From positions 3,038,001 to 3,102,000 of the forward strand of contig NC_057385.1 in the NCBI RefSeq assembly GCF_016906535.1: DNA of 64,000 bases, given 5' to 3'. The notes under the pieces were generated by a model. It made no database searches and was not told the origin of the DNA. It saw only the letters and a list, made by a program, of their open reading frames with translations. This document shows positions 48,875 through 60,209 of the stretch, one piece after another (within the stretch, counting starts at the first letter, position 1; the number at the start of each line of letters is the position of its first letter). Position numbers and translations under genes: made by a program. Origin of the DNA: Rhizoctonia solani (Eukaryota > Basidiomycota > Agaricomycetes > Cantharellales > Ceratobasidiaceae).

Positions 48875-50743
48875 TTAGGAAAGTTGGCATCCACTAACCT
48901 TACCGTCCACGAACATTTGAAGCGCCAGTACCTCAAGGACAGCCCAGCATGCCTTATCGACAGGAGCGAGCCGGGCAATAGATCCCGAAGGAACCCAACC
49001 CTTTTCGATGCCTGTGATCACATCTTCTACATGTTCTTGAGTTGAGCTTGTGTCGATAATAGACCCTGCAGTTATGGAAACGCCGGGAGCGTTCGGGGGC
49101 CGGGACGATTCGTTGACAATATCCTTCATAAACACCTCAACTGAAGCTTCGTTAACTTCGAGTTTGAGTATAGGGTGACGGGATCGTAACCTAAAATCGC
49201 ATGTGACCTAGTAAGTTTCCATCCAGCCATTTATGGCTTACAGCTTACTCCTTTTGTCTGCGTTCTTCTGCTAATTTCTTTGCCCAATAGAAAGGATCTC
49301 TGTATCAAGTAAACTTATTGATATGTTCATCATAAGCCAAGAAAAAACCTACGCTTTTTTCTTTGTGAATACTTTTGTATCGTCTGGATCTAAAAGTAGA
49401 GAATTGGGGGCACCAAATAAGTTGGTTGGTGGCCTGTTGTGTAGATCTAGTGAAGGTAGTGGCTATACAAGTCAACTCAACTCACACCGTGACTTGTACA
49501 TCGGTTGGATCGACGTCGTCTTCGAAATCCGGCAAGTCATTATCCTCAAGCGACGGGCCTAAAAGAACCTTCAATGGAGGTGGTGAGGGAGGCTTTGGAG
49601 GCTCCGATCGTCGAATGCCCCATTCTGCTGCTCGAGCGGCCTTAATCAACTTTTCTTCTTCAAGTCGAGCATTATCCTCGATAACACGTGCTTCCTCGGC
49701 AGCTCGTGCGGCCCCTTCAGCCTCTGCCAGCTCTTCTGCGACCTTTCTTGCCTCCTCTTCAGCAGCTTTCTGCGCCTCTTCTGCCTTCTTCTTGGCCATT
49801 GCCAAACGCTCCTCACGTTCCTTCCGGAGATGCTGTTGTAAGAATAGACCACCCCGAGCGCGAAACCGCCGAGCCTCGAGGACCTTTCTGTACCTATCGA
49901 GGACAACAACCTTTCCCTTCTTGAAACTTAGCACTGACCCTACAATAGGTCGTAGCATTGGCCGGGGGGCGCCAATTTCTAGAGAAGGAATAGGATCATA
50001 TCCCTCTCCAGCCGGTGGTATTTCTTCACGTCTACGATTGACACGCTCGGCAGCGGCGCTACTCTCGGACGACAGACTCCGCCTCCGTTTTTTTGCAGAG
50101 GTGGGAGCCATTTGGGGACGTGAACGCGTTTCGGGAAGTCCAAGGGCCGCACGCACCCTCACTTGCCGTCCTGAATGATAGTCAATTCCTGAACTTCGAC
50201 ATTTTATATCTGCGTTGTCTCACCTATGTAGCTCTCGGAAGCTTCAAACCTTGCACCAAGGCCATAGCAGCCCTCTTCGTCGGGCTTCGATTCGGGGGTC
50301 GGTTGGGGCCTTGCCTTCCAGAAGTTTTCTACAAAAGCCTTTGTATATTGATCGACTTGGAAATCATCATCATTTATCCACCTGTTGGTATTAAGTTCAA
50401 TAATCAATCATACCCACTTAAATGAAATCTCACCCATTATGACGAGGATCATCTGGTAGCCCGATCCACTAGCTTTGGTAGTAAGCATATTGCTTCGAGG
50501 GCACTATTAGTGTGTAATAAGCTTACTTTGACCTCGTATACCTATGGACCATGGGCGGAAGAAAATGTGCCAATCACAACTCTCCTAAAAGGCTCCGACT
50601 TACAAATCTATAGTTGGCTTCCGGGGTGTCCCCTTCATCTATCCGAGCACATTTGATGTATTCTCGTATTTTAGGATTAGGAAGGGTAAATCGCTTCAAC
50701 TTCTGCAGCACTTACCTGGCTGGCTGTCTTCGGATTCAGCCAT
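48875..50743 (-). CDS. Hypothetical coiled-coil protein
   Basis: Not recognised. A plausible splice chain begins MAESEDSQPDEGDTPEANYR (start 50741-50743), continues through GEISFKWW and INDDDFQVDQYTKAFVENFW, then PESKPDEEGCYGLGARFEAS. A long exon follows with a basic patch (SAKKRRRSLSSESSAAAERV) and RPMLRPIVGSVLSFKKGKVV. Next is an Ala/Glu/Lys-rich coiled coil of roughly 80 residues. A Pro-rich linker with DLPDFEDDVDPTDVQVTV is followed by small exons (AKKLAEERRQKE) and a C-terminal domain with FMKDIVNESSRPPNAPGVSI and GIEKGWVPSGSIARLAPVDK. The basic patch and coiled coil would fit a nuclear complex subunit (inference). Splicing near both ends is uncertain: the stop at 48875-48877 could be bypassed by a short intron. 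Confidence 0.55.
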
Positions 50744-51365
50744 GTCGGAATCCAGTCAGATTTAATTATGATTTATATTGTTTTGTGAAATTTTTCTGTG
50801 CCAATACAAGCTCCCATCGACTAAAGCATGGGTTAGATAGAGCAGCTTCTCCTTGTGGCAGGGCGAAGGAGAAAGTGTAGCCACGTGGTTATCTCTGGCG
50901 CAACGATCAAACTACGATATTACCTTTCGAGTAAATATACGTTACGTGTTGTAACTATCATCAAATGTTCATTCGATGCCCTGCGAAGTGATGGTGTCAA
51001 TATCATGATCACTGTCTACAGTATTCCGCAGCTGAACGACATTTGGACAACTCTCAGATAAGAGTGTAACCTATGATGTATACGATTCGTTGGAGGTGTC
51101 AGAGGTGAGGACTACCGACTTAAGGGCAAGGCAGTCTTCCATGCCAGATCATACTGGGTATGTTTCTTCAATTATATCTCACATTTAATCGAATAGGGAT
51201 GGCTATGTTAAAAGGACCCGTGGCCCATACTAGGCACACATTTGATGTTCATTGGATAACTTATCAGTGCTCGCGATCCACCACATTAAAAACAAACATC
51301 CACATATATAGATCACTCCCAACCAAGTATACTTATTCAATCAACTTTTGCTGATAACATGACTT
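50744..51365. other. Intergenic region
   Basis: Between two minus-strand genes. AT-rich; small frames only. It includes the promoter of the coiled-coil gene and the 3' region of OTU1. Confidence 0.4.
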
Positions 51366-52776
51366 TTAGTATTCGCCAAACGATGTATGCCCAGTTTGAG
51401 CAGCGTGAGCACGAGCCTCTTTTTCCCCCTTGAGGCCTTGACCACAAATCTAAATCATGATGAGTAGTCTATCAGAGATATCGTTGACGTATGAAACTCA
51501 CTTCACACTTCAAGTCGAAAGTGCTTGTGTTGGTAAACTTACGCGACGCTCGTAATTGGGATGCGAGTTTTGAGGCAGCTTGAGATATGTTATCGGACCC
51601 ATCTACTGGAAAGACGGTAGTATGAAAATCTGGAGGAGCATCTCGAGTCGGAGCGAGAGACACGGCATCGTAGTGAATACCAGAGTACATTAACACACAT
51701 CTATTCAGCACGAATTAGCACCGACGAACTATGTTCGTAATCCAATTCAATCGCTCACCTATTGTCGTATTTTCCTTCTCCAAACCTATCGCAGCGACCT
51801 GTTTCTACATCGTAGCTGTCGATTTCAGTGCGGAAATAATCCGAAAATATGGAAAGTTCTGTAAGCAACATTGATAAGTGTTCAAACTTTTTCCTTTTAT
51901 ATAAAAATGGGCTATACCAATTGCTCCCCCCCAGGTAGAATCTTTGGAGATTGCGGCCATGTAAGATTCCCTAGATTGTCTAGACCGTAACCCTAGGTTC
52001 ATATCAAGTCAAAGTGCCAATTTGAACAGTGCATTTACCCCAAAACAACGTCCGGATATGCCTCTGGATCGTTCTTGATAACATCGACCACGACTATCAA
52101 ATGTTTTATAAAGGATCCCCGGAGCACCGTTCGTACATACCGGACCTCATTTTCCGAGCTGCCGTTATGTCCTGCCCGAAAACAATCGCAACAGACGAAA
52201 ATAGACAGGAGTTATCGTCCGGGACAACCTGTGGACAATGTTTCAGTGGGGCTCCATGAACATCTTTATACACTTACACGATGAACCAGTGTTCCTACAT
52301 CTGTCTCAACAAATCCATCGTTGGTAGAACCCGTGCTCGCTTTAGGTGTCTGAACAGACGCTGGAGGCCGTGGCGCAGAAACCGGTGCTGTAGGAACCGA
52401 TGGTCCAGTAGTAGCAGACACACTGCCAGGCTTTGCTGTGACTGTAATCTGGTCGCCTCTTTGGAGCCCAAGGGATGATAATGGTAGCTCGGGTATCAAG
52501 GTAAGTGCTTTAGGTGGATACCCAGACTTTACTATGGGAATATATTAGTGATGCATCCGGTAGATCTTGGGAGAATAAATCACACTCTTGTTGGGACGGA
52601 AGGAGATCGCTCAACTCGTGAATACTCTGCTGCAATGAGAGTACGGTTGCTGAATCCGAGTTAAGGTCAACCTGAAGGGTAGAGACACCTATCATAAACA
52701 TAAGTATCGAAATTCTCCAGCGGCGGACAATATTTGAATCACCTTTCGGGTGACGTATGCGGATGGGTACAGACAT
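51366..52776 (-). CDS. OTU1: OTU1/YOD1-type ubiquitin thioesterase
   Basis: Deubiquitinating enzyme that acts with Cdc48/p97 in ER-associated degradation. Start MSVPIRIRHPKG; a ubiquitin-fold (UBX-like) N-terminal domain includes STLQVDLNSDSATVLSLQQS and, after a short intron, LKSGYPPKALTLIPELPLSS. The linker is Pro/Ser/Thr-rich. The OTU domain has VVPDDNSCLFSSVAIVFGQ with catalytic Asp and Cys, SKDSTWGGAIELSIFSDYF and LMYSGIHYDAVSLAP with the catalytic His. The C-terminus is a C2H2 zinc finger, DLKCEICGQGLKGEKEARAH to QTGHTSFGEY, as expected for OTU1. About eight introns are present and all joins I could follow are in frame. The gene is divergent from the TruB gene, only 179 nt apart. Confidence 0.9.
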
Positions 52777-52955
52777 TACTATAATAAAGGGTGCAGAAGT
52801 GGCGGTTGGTAGGCGTAGGATGTTAGTGGCCGTATGCGTCAGCGTTCTCACAATTGCTAATATTATGTCACAAGAATCACGTGAATAAAACCGCAATTCG
52901 ATTAATTTTGGTCCAAGTTACATCTATCACTTGCAAATTCCTGCTGCAGACTGTT
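52777..52955. promoter_or_regulatory. Bidirectional promoter of OTU1 and TruB genes
   Basis: The 179 nt between the two start codons must hold both promoters. It includes atcacgtg near 52876-52883. Sharing of a compact divergent promoter suggests coordinate expression of the two genes, but this is inference. Confidence 0.45.
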
Positions 52956-54299
52956 ATGCCTAAAGTGTCGACCAGTTCACTTCCACTCGATGGCCTGTTT
53001 GCTATCGTGAAGCCGTCTGGCCCAACCTCCATGTCAATCCTAGATCGTCTCAAACCTCTGTTGGCTAGATCTCGCCTGTTAGTTGACCAAGAAGAATACC
53101 AAAAGGCTTTAGCAGAAAAAGAGAAGCAAAAAAAGAGGAGAGGAAAATTTAAGAGCGGCCGGATGAGTAAACCTTCAGACCGCCCCAAACTAGGACAAGG
53201 GGGTACACTGGACCCGTTGGCAGACGGTGTACTAGGTAGGCTTCGAATGGTTCCGTGATCACCAGACTTATCCTTATGTCCACCAGTTCTTGGAGTAAAC
53301 AAAGGGACTAAATCTCTGAGTCAATTTCTTGAATGTACTAAAGTATGCACAATTTTGCTATTACAGCTTTCAGCCTCAGACTGGTACACAGGAATACTCC
53401 ACCACCGCATTATTAGGATGCGAAACAGATAGCTACGACAGCAACGGCGCCATAGTTCGCACATTACCATATGCCCATCTTACGCAAGAGGACGTGGAAA
53501 AGGTCTTGAGCCGATTCAGAGGAGACATAAAACAAATGCCGCCTATGTAAGTTGATGTGGTCATTCTTCATAACCGCACTAACCCCCATGTTTATATAGC
53601 TTTTCTGCTTTGAAGATGGATGGGAAGCCTTTATACGAATATGCTCGCGAAAACAAACCTCTTCCTCGACCAATTGAAGCTCGATCGTGCACTGTATACG
53701 AACTAGTGCTAGAGCGCTGGATCCCTGCTGCACAATCTTCAGACGATACAGAGGGACATCATTACAAATTCCCCGAAAAGGAGATAACCGAAGAACAACG
53801 TAATTCAATGAACCAAGTAAAAGAGCTTGTCCTCAAAGCTGAAGCCGATGCTCACCCATCCGAAGAGCAATCCGCGGTTGTGAATGCACTTCGACAAACC
53901 ACACCTCCAACTGCCGCAGGGGATCAAGCTGACACGGATAGGCCACCCGCTTTCGTTTTGCGGATGGTCGTCTCTTCGGGGACCTATGTTCGGAGCATCG
54001 TCCATGACATTGGAATAGCTCTAGGTACTGCAGCCCACGTTGTGACACTGACTCGTACGCGACAAGGGAAATACAATCTTGCCAGCGCGCAGGGGACAGT
54101 CATCAGTCAGTCTTCGGTATCGCCGGATGTTGACCGGCCCGAGCTGATGGACGGAAACTGTATAAAATGGGATGTTTTCGAACGAGCATTGGCTCTTGGC
54201 GATGGCCAAGAAGAGACTTCAAGGCTAGCAGAAGGGAAGAATGGGAAGAATGGGAACAAGCCATTCTTCAGAGTTGGTCGGAGGACTGAACCGAGTTAG
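52956..54299 (+). CDS. PUS4: TruB/Pus4 tRNA pseudouridine-55 synthase
   Basis: Converts U55 of tRNA to pseudouridine in the cytosol and mitochondria. The start MPKVSTSSLPLDGLFAIVKP gives motif I (FAIVKPSGPTSM). A Lys/Arg-rich insert follows, then motif II KLGQGGTLDPLADGVL with the catalytic Asp. Later are VLGVNKGTKSLSQFLECTK, EYSTTALLGCETDSYDSNG, FSALKMDGKPLYEYAREN and VSSGTYVRSIVHDIG, the RNA-binding motif, then HVVTLTRTRQGKYNL. The Lys-rich insert and the acidic extension between these are common in fungal Pus4. Introns are near 53236-53285, 53343-53391 and 53549-53600. The C-terminus ends GRRTEPS with stop 54297-54299. Joins are in frame. Confidence 0.9.
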
Positions 54300-55658
54300 G
54301 AAAGTGTATGCTCAGTAAGTGGTTATGTTATGCGACCAGCACTCAACCTCAGAACATTGGTCATGATATACCTTGTACTTTAAGATCTGTGTACATTTAC
54401 TCACTCGGATATAGTATACATATATAACAAGCCAAAAGGAATACCTGAATTGTCTGCCTCTCCTGCGTGTTCACTACATTCCAGTACAGCACAGATGAAT
54501 GATACACTGTAAATTTCAACAGTCGCACGTTTGATGAGCAATTTACCCAAATGGATCATCCATGGTGAGTCGAACTTTATTGTAGCATTAAAAAAACTTA
54601 TTAGAGAGTATAGCACAGTACTGTCGTGTGCTTCACATAACTTTGACAGGCCCGAGCTATGCGACATGCAGTGGTTTTCGCATAGAGAGATATTGCACAT
54701 GGTCCAGTGGCAAGCGATAGTCTCGGAAAAACTTAAACATTTTACCCCTTCTTTTAATTATGCAGGCACTGATCTGACATTCAGAGAAACGCAAGCCTGT
54801 GTCAAGAACTCTGGCCTAAGAGACGTTGGGCTGACGCGTGGAGTATGCGCATCCATAAGCGGCTTACTCGGCATGCTCCTTCAGGCATCGGACGAAATCA
54901 ATATATTTGGAGCGATATTGGGTAAGTCCGGTAACTTTTGGTCTTCCCAGCTCCCGATGTCCGAAGTGCGTTGGCGAGACTTCTTGCGTGCTTTCGCGCT
55001 CGTTTGTTGTCTCTTCTTTTTGTTCTGTCGTCTCTTCTTACAAATGGGATGTCTAAATTTGGGCGCCTCGGTTTTCATCATTGTGGTCCCGACTGCCGTG
55101 TGACATCATCCCCCCTCTCAACCCCGTATGTTTGTCGCACGTTTGTGGGTGAACCTCTAGCCTGAATATGAAATCCTGTAGGATCAGAAAAAGTTGAGAT
55201 AAGGACGGGGCAGCTATTGCCCACCAACGCCGACATCCCCAAAGCACGTCAGACAAAATTTATGCAGTATCGTAGCTCCGACGGACGTGAGTGTCGAAAT
55301 GGAGAGAATCTCCGGTTGCACATATGGTTGGCAAATGAATTTGCAGCAAGAAGGGGTCAGAATGTATACGGGCCGACCATACGGGAATTCGCCTAGGTCA
55401 ATTCCCGTACCCATTCCATTTTATATTCCAGTTTATGACGACCGGATGGTAAGATAACCCTCGCCCCACACTATCACACGGTTGGTATAAAACTCTATCG
55501 TAGGTGAGTAGTTAGCTCGAAATACTTTGTATCCCTCTTGTACTTTAGACTATTCGGTCTGTCCCTCCCACTTTCCCGCCATCCCGCCTGGACACCGCTC
55601 CCTGACTTTTCGAGTAATTTGATCAAACGCGTGTACAACTTCTATTTTCGTGAGACTC
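54300..55658. other. Intergenic region with one unexplained frame
   Basis: Tandem gap between the TruB and galactose-1-phosphate uridylyltransferase genes. A 190-codon open frame at 54531-55103 (+) is longer than most chance frames here but has no motif, signal or splice context I recognise. The 100 nt before the GALT start include C/T-rich leader sequence. Confidence 0.4.
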
Positions 55659-57244
55659 ATGTTGGAGACCGTCACAGTTCCTCCTCACACCATGGACTTT
55701 GACCCGACTACCCACCCCCACCGGCGATGTAAGCATTGGATCTATATCGAAGCACTATTTTTGCATACTAATTTACTATAATTAGACAACCCACTGACCA
55801 ATGAGCATGTTCTCGTGTCGCCTCATCGGACCAAACGTCCTTGGCAAGGCCAAACAGAGCCACCTTCGACTCAATCTCTACCACACTATGATCCGCAGTG
55901 CTACCTGTGCCCTGGCAACAAGCGCTCCAACGGAGATGTCAATGAGAAATACGAGCACACCTATGCCTTCCCCAATGACTTCCCAGCGTTATTGGGTCCG
56001 CCCGCACCCCTACCTCCCCCAGCGCCACACCCTCTGCTCGCGACCCAACCCGTTCAAGGCCGCTGTGACGTCTTGGTCTTCCACCCACGCCACGATCTCA
56101 CTCTTGCGAGACTATCTATTCCGGATATTGAGCGCGTGATTGAGGAATGGACAACAGTATACGAACAGAGAGGTCGCGAAAAAGGGATCAACTACGTACA
56201 AATATTTGAGGTGAGCCTGGCCAGCGCCTAGATCCTAGCCTGAACACGTACCAACAAATGTATATCCAGAACAAAGGCTCCATGATGGGATGCTCCAATC
56301 CTCATCCACACGGCCAGGTTTGGTCGCTATCAACAATTCCTCAGGTCCCCGCTGGGGAGCTCGCCTCCATGCGTCAATACGCAGATGGAACACATCCTTC
56401 TTCGTCTCCAGCAGATCTGACATCGGCCGCACCAAAGGGACCTGGCGGAAAACCCTGTTTGCTGTGTGAATACGCTCACTTCGAGGTCCATGGGGCTCCA
56501 GCAGACAATAGCCGTGTGGTGACTAAGAATGGCACCTGGGTCGCACTTGTACCCTTCTGGGCAGTATGGCCGTTCGAAATATTGCGTAAGTCAATCTTGC
56601 TCTGTCTGATTATGAACTATCCTTCCCTTTGCACTATTATGTGTATCATCCTCGGATAAATCGCTGTCGTCGAAGCCACTGGACGTTTTACTGACTTGCC
56701 CGTTTTCAACGAAACTTCCGGCTCGGATACATTTAGTCCTCCCACACTCGCGGCACATCTCGTCCCTCTCAGATCTCACACCTACCGAACATCGCGAACT
56801 GGCCGAGATCTTGTCCACGATCTCGGTCAAGTATGACAATTTGTTCCTTACGTCGTTTGCGTACTCGATGGGGTTACACCAGCGTCCCGTGCCTCGTGCT
56901 CATGCACCGATGACCAACGGTGTTAATGGCACCAACGGAGCCCATTCCCATTCGAACGGAAACACAAACGGGAACGGACATGTGCCAGAGGAGGATGAGC
57001 ACGAGATTGCACACATGCACTTCCACTTCTCGCCACCCCTTCTTCGGAGCGCAAGTGTTCGAAAGTTCCTAGTAGGGTGAGCTACCTCTTCGTCTCGGTC
57101 ATCCGATAACCTTCTTACACTACATGACTTAGTTTCGAACTCATGGGAGAGCCTCAACGAGATCTTACGGCCGAACAGGCGGCCACCCGGTTACGCAACT
57201 GCGCAGAAGTTCATTATCTTTCGGAGCAATCGAATCCGTCGTAA
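55659..57244 (+). CDS. GAL7: Galactose-1-phosphate uridylyltransferase
   Basis: Leloir-pathway enzyme exchanging UMP between UDP-glucose and galactose-1-phosphate. The first exon gives [20 protein letters not shown], a second in-frame ATG at 55692 ([12 protein letters not shown]) being an alternative start. Next are [40 protein letters not shown], the active-site [11 protein letters not shown] and [16 protein letters not shown]. Then [18 protein letters not shown] and [19 protein letters not shown], with [20 protein letters not shown] at the end. CYLC and the HPHGQ histidines are the known metal and nucleotidyl sites. An Asn/Gly/His-rich insert of about 35 residues lies before HMHFHF. Five exons are joined in frame; stop 57242-57244. 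No defects. Confidence 0.92.
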
Positions 57245-60209
57245 ATCTTATATGAAACCTTAATGAAGTTGTTCCATAGACATTTTTCGGGTGAATATTA
57301 ATCATTATTTTCGGATCGATTACCACAAATAGACGAGGCAGTATTTTTACACGCATACATTCAAGTTCAAGATCTGATTGGGTGAAAACATTCAGTCCTC
57401 GGCGCACACAAGCCACACGAGATGTCTGCTCGTCATCCGTTGATTCCAGCCTGTTGGCAAATTGCGAGGTCAGTGTGCCCCGAGGATGTTTGAAAAGCGG
57501 GCGTCTATGCCACTACCTAAAGACCCATGAACATCATGGTACATCATGCGCCCTAATTTCACTTGGGGCCTCTGCTATGACCATCATTCTGCAGCACATC
57601 GGGTAAAGAGCGTAACTCGTGAATTGGACCGGAATTCACTCGAAAACGAACTGAACTGATCGATCCAGACTCACACAGACACAAAAAAAAAAAAACGAGC
57701 GTGCCCTAGTTCCGAAAGGACACAAGACAAGAAACCCCCCTCAATGTATCAGTGACACTCGCTCGGAAATAGATCTCGAGGGGGGAAGGGCTTTGGTCTA
57801 ACCCCTTTTCTCACAAACGAGTTGTTCTCGCTCTGGGCCACATTTTTGGGGAGGGGAGTACTAGTCCTCTTGTCGAAAAACCGACCCGAGTGCAAGTATG
57901 ATCGTGGACTCGGTTGCGTTCAGTTTCCGTTCGAGTTGCGCGCGTTGTCCCTATCGCTAGTAGCTTGGATGAATTAATGACCAGAACCGAGAAATGCGAA
58001 CCATGTGCCTTCCGCGCCCATTCCACGTCAATCAAGCCTCCTTTTTTTCAATAGGGCAGGGTGTTATACACGAACTAAGTGACAGCAATAAATCCAGGGA
58101 AAATGAAATTAATATTCCAGCGAGATTTCAACCACAACTGAACTAGGGATCTAGTGCGTCACCAAGGGACTCCATCAAAGTAAAAATAAAAATAAAGTAA
58201 TGCTAAAGTAACATACGTGTGCCAAAATCCCAAGAAGAAATCTTTTAAATTCCTTCGATACGTGATCGGGATCGGAGCAGACGCGGGGGATAAAGGGATA
58301 AAGGGATTTGGCGTGCAACGGGCTAAACTAGAGAACGTCGCAAAGCTAGTTGGGCGTGCGTGCGCGCACACACAGCCCAAATTGCGAGTCGCATGTACAT
58401 CGACCCTTTTTCCTTTTTGCAAGTACCCGAAACACGCGTGGCGCAAAAAATAAAATAAAATAGAAAGGAAAATACACCAGAGAGAGAAATGGGCAAAGTG
58501 TCACAGCCATGAGCGAGCGGGATACCCCCTCCTTTTCGGCCCAGGGTCTACATTTGCCGTAATGCAGTCGAAGAGAGTCAACACCAAAAGAGGTTTGAGA
58601 GACCTATGCGCCACTAGACCAATCGAGGCTGATGGCCATGAGTATACGAGCACTCTCAACCGAGGCAGAGGGTCACGGTCAAGTGCAAACAAAAAAAGAA
58701 AAGAAAAAGACTAAATAAGTTTATCTCTCTCACTTGGGATAAGCCAAGCTTTAGGTTACACCCGATCTCACCTGGGAAGGACCGTTTGTAGAATAGAACA
58801 GCACCAATACATCGTACATGCGTTTTGTTATCTCCTATCAACAAACATCGATTGCATCGCCAGGCTGCGATCTCTGGGTGATTCTATAGTTACAAAACGG
58901 CAAGGAGGGGAAACCTGCTCGGAACGAAATCAAGATCATAAGTTGCCCGAGTGGGAGGAGGGGATGGTGGCGGCGTTGCACGGTACAATGTACTTTGTCA
59001 TTGTGTGCTCAAACACGTTCAGACGATTTGATGCCCGCAAGACATAACACAAAGAAAGGGAGAGGGAAGGGAGGGGAGGGAGAGGGCAATTGTAAGTGAA
59101 GCGAACCAAATACAGTGCAACGCCCCACTCGTGGAATTCGAAGGAAAGAGAAAGAGGCACATCCCCCACATGTGTACGTATAGTACAATACAATACGTGC
59201 ATCCAGACCAAATCGGACAAACCACCTTGTGTACATGTGTATGTACAGCCATCCCAATCGGCTGCATCGGGTGGCAAACCCCGTTTTGCACATCGACCAT
59301 CGAAGGGAGAAACGAAAAGAAATGGCCATATCGCCCAGGACTAGGTTGCGCGCCACTAATCAGAATATATGCATCTCCCCCAGGTCTACCCCAGCCCTCA
59401 AAATCCCGGCCCTGTTGGCGTGTCTGTGGGAAGTAATCCGGGTATTATCCCGATTAGATAACACTTTTCCCACTTTTTCCCCCTAGACCCACACAAAGCT
59501 ACCGCATAATACCCGAGTGTTTGTTTTTGTCTCGTATCGGGGCCAAATCTTAACGATCGGGCCCAACCCGCCCGTTCCCCAAGACCGGGCGGGTCTGGAT
59601 TGCGTTACGAATTTGGTCGAAAGGTGTGCATCGACCATGTTTCCGAGGAGGGAGGGGAGAAGAAAGCGGTTAGCCTCGATGTGGAAGTATTGAATGGGAT
59701 AGATGAATACCGATTGGCTGGTAGTGTTATTTTACAGTAACTGAGTGCGATCACACCCGGATGTTTGCTTGAACCGTTGTACGCATAAACACAGGCATAT
59801 TCATCACACACGCTAACAAGTGAGGTGCGTCACCATATGACATACGTACTACATAAAAGGGAAAGAGGAAGAACAAGGGAAAAGACTCAATGCGATAGTG
59901 TACAAGTTGCGGGTAGAAAGAAAAAAAACATGTCAAATGAGGACAGAATCGTGAATAACACTCGAGGCTAATTTAATAATCGAACAGAGAGGAGGAGGGA
60001 GGATATTCAAGGGGGGAACGCAGAAAAATACAGTTCTGGGAACTCGGTTTTAACATAAGTGGCAAAAAAGGGCCGCAAAATTTTTTGGCATGCACAACCG
60101 ACTCAGCTGACCCTACATCGGGATATATTCAGCTCACCAAGCAGCGCCCAAACTACTATTTGAACTGAACCGAAACGAAGCAAACCTAACAAGAGAGAAT
60201 CGACGCGAT
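57245..60209. other. Long non-coding region (3 kb)
   Basis: Convergent gap between GAL7 and the Zn2Cys6 gene. It probably includes a long 3' untranslated region of the latter. It holds a poly-A run (about 57682-57694), several G/A-rich tracts and low-complexity stretches. Overlapping frames on the minus strand near 58936-59356 and plus strand 59096-59486 are mutual antisense shadows with no protein features. Confidence 0.45.

Noticed and set aside
54531..55103. 190-codon open frame on the plus strand
   Set aside because: No recognisable domain, no splice context and no neighbour logic; could be chance. Noted within the intergenic entry.
58936..59486. Overlapping frames on both strands around 59 kb
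   Set aside because: They are antisense shadows of each other in low-complexity DNA, with no conserved features.
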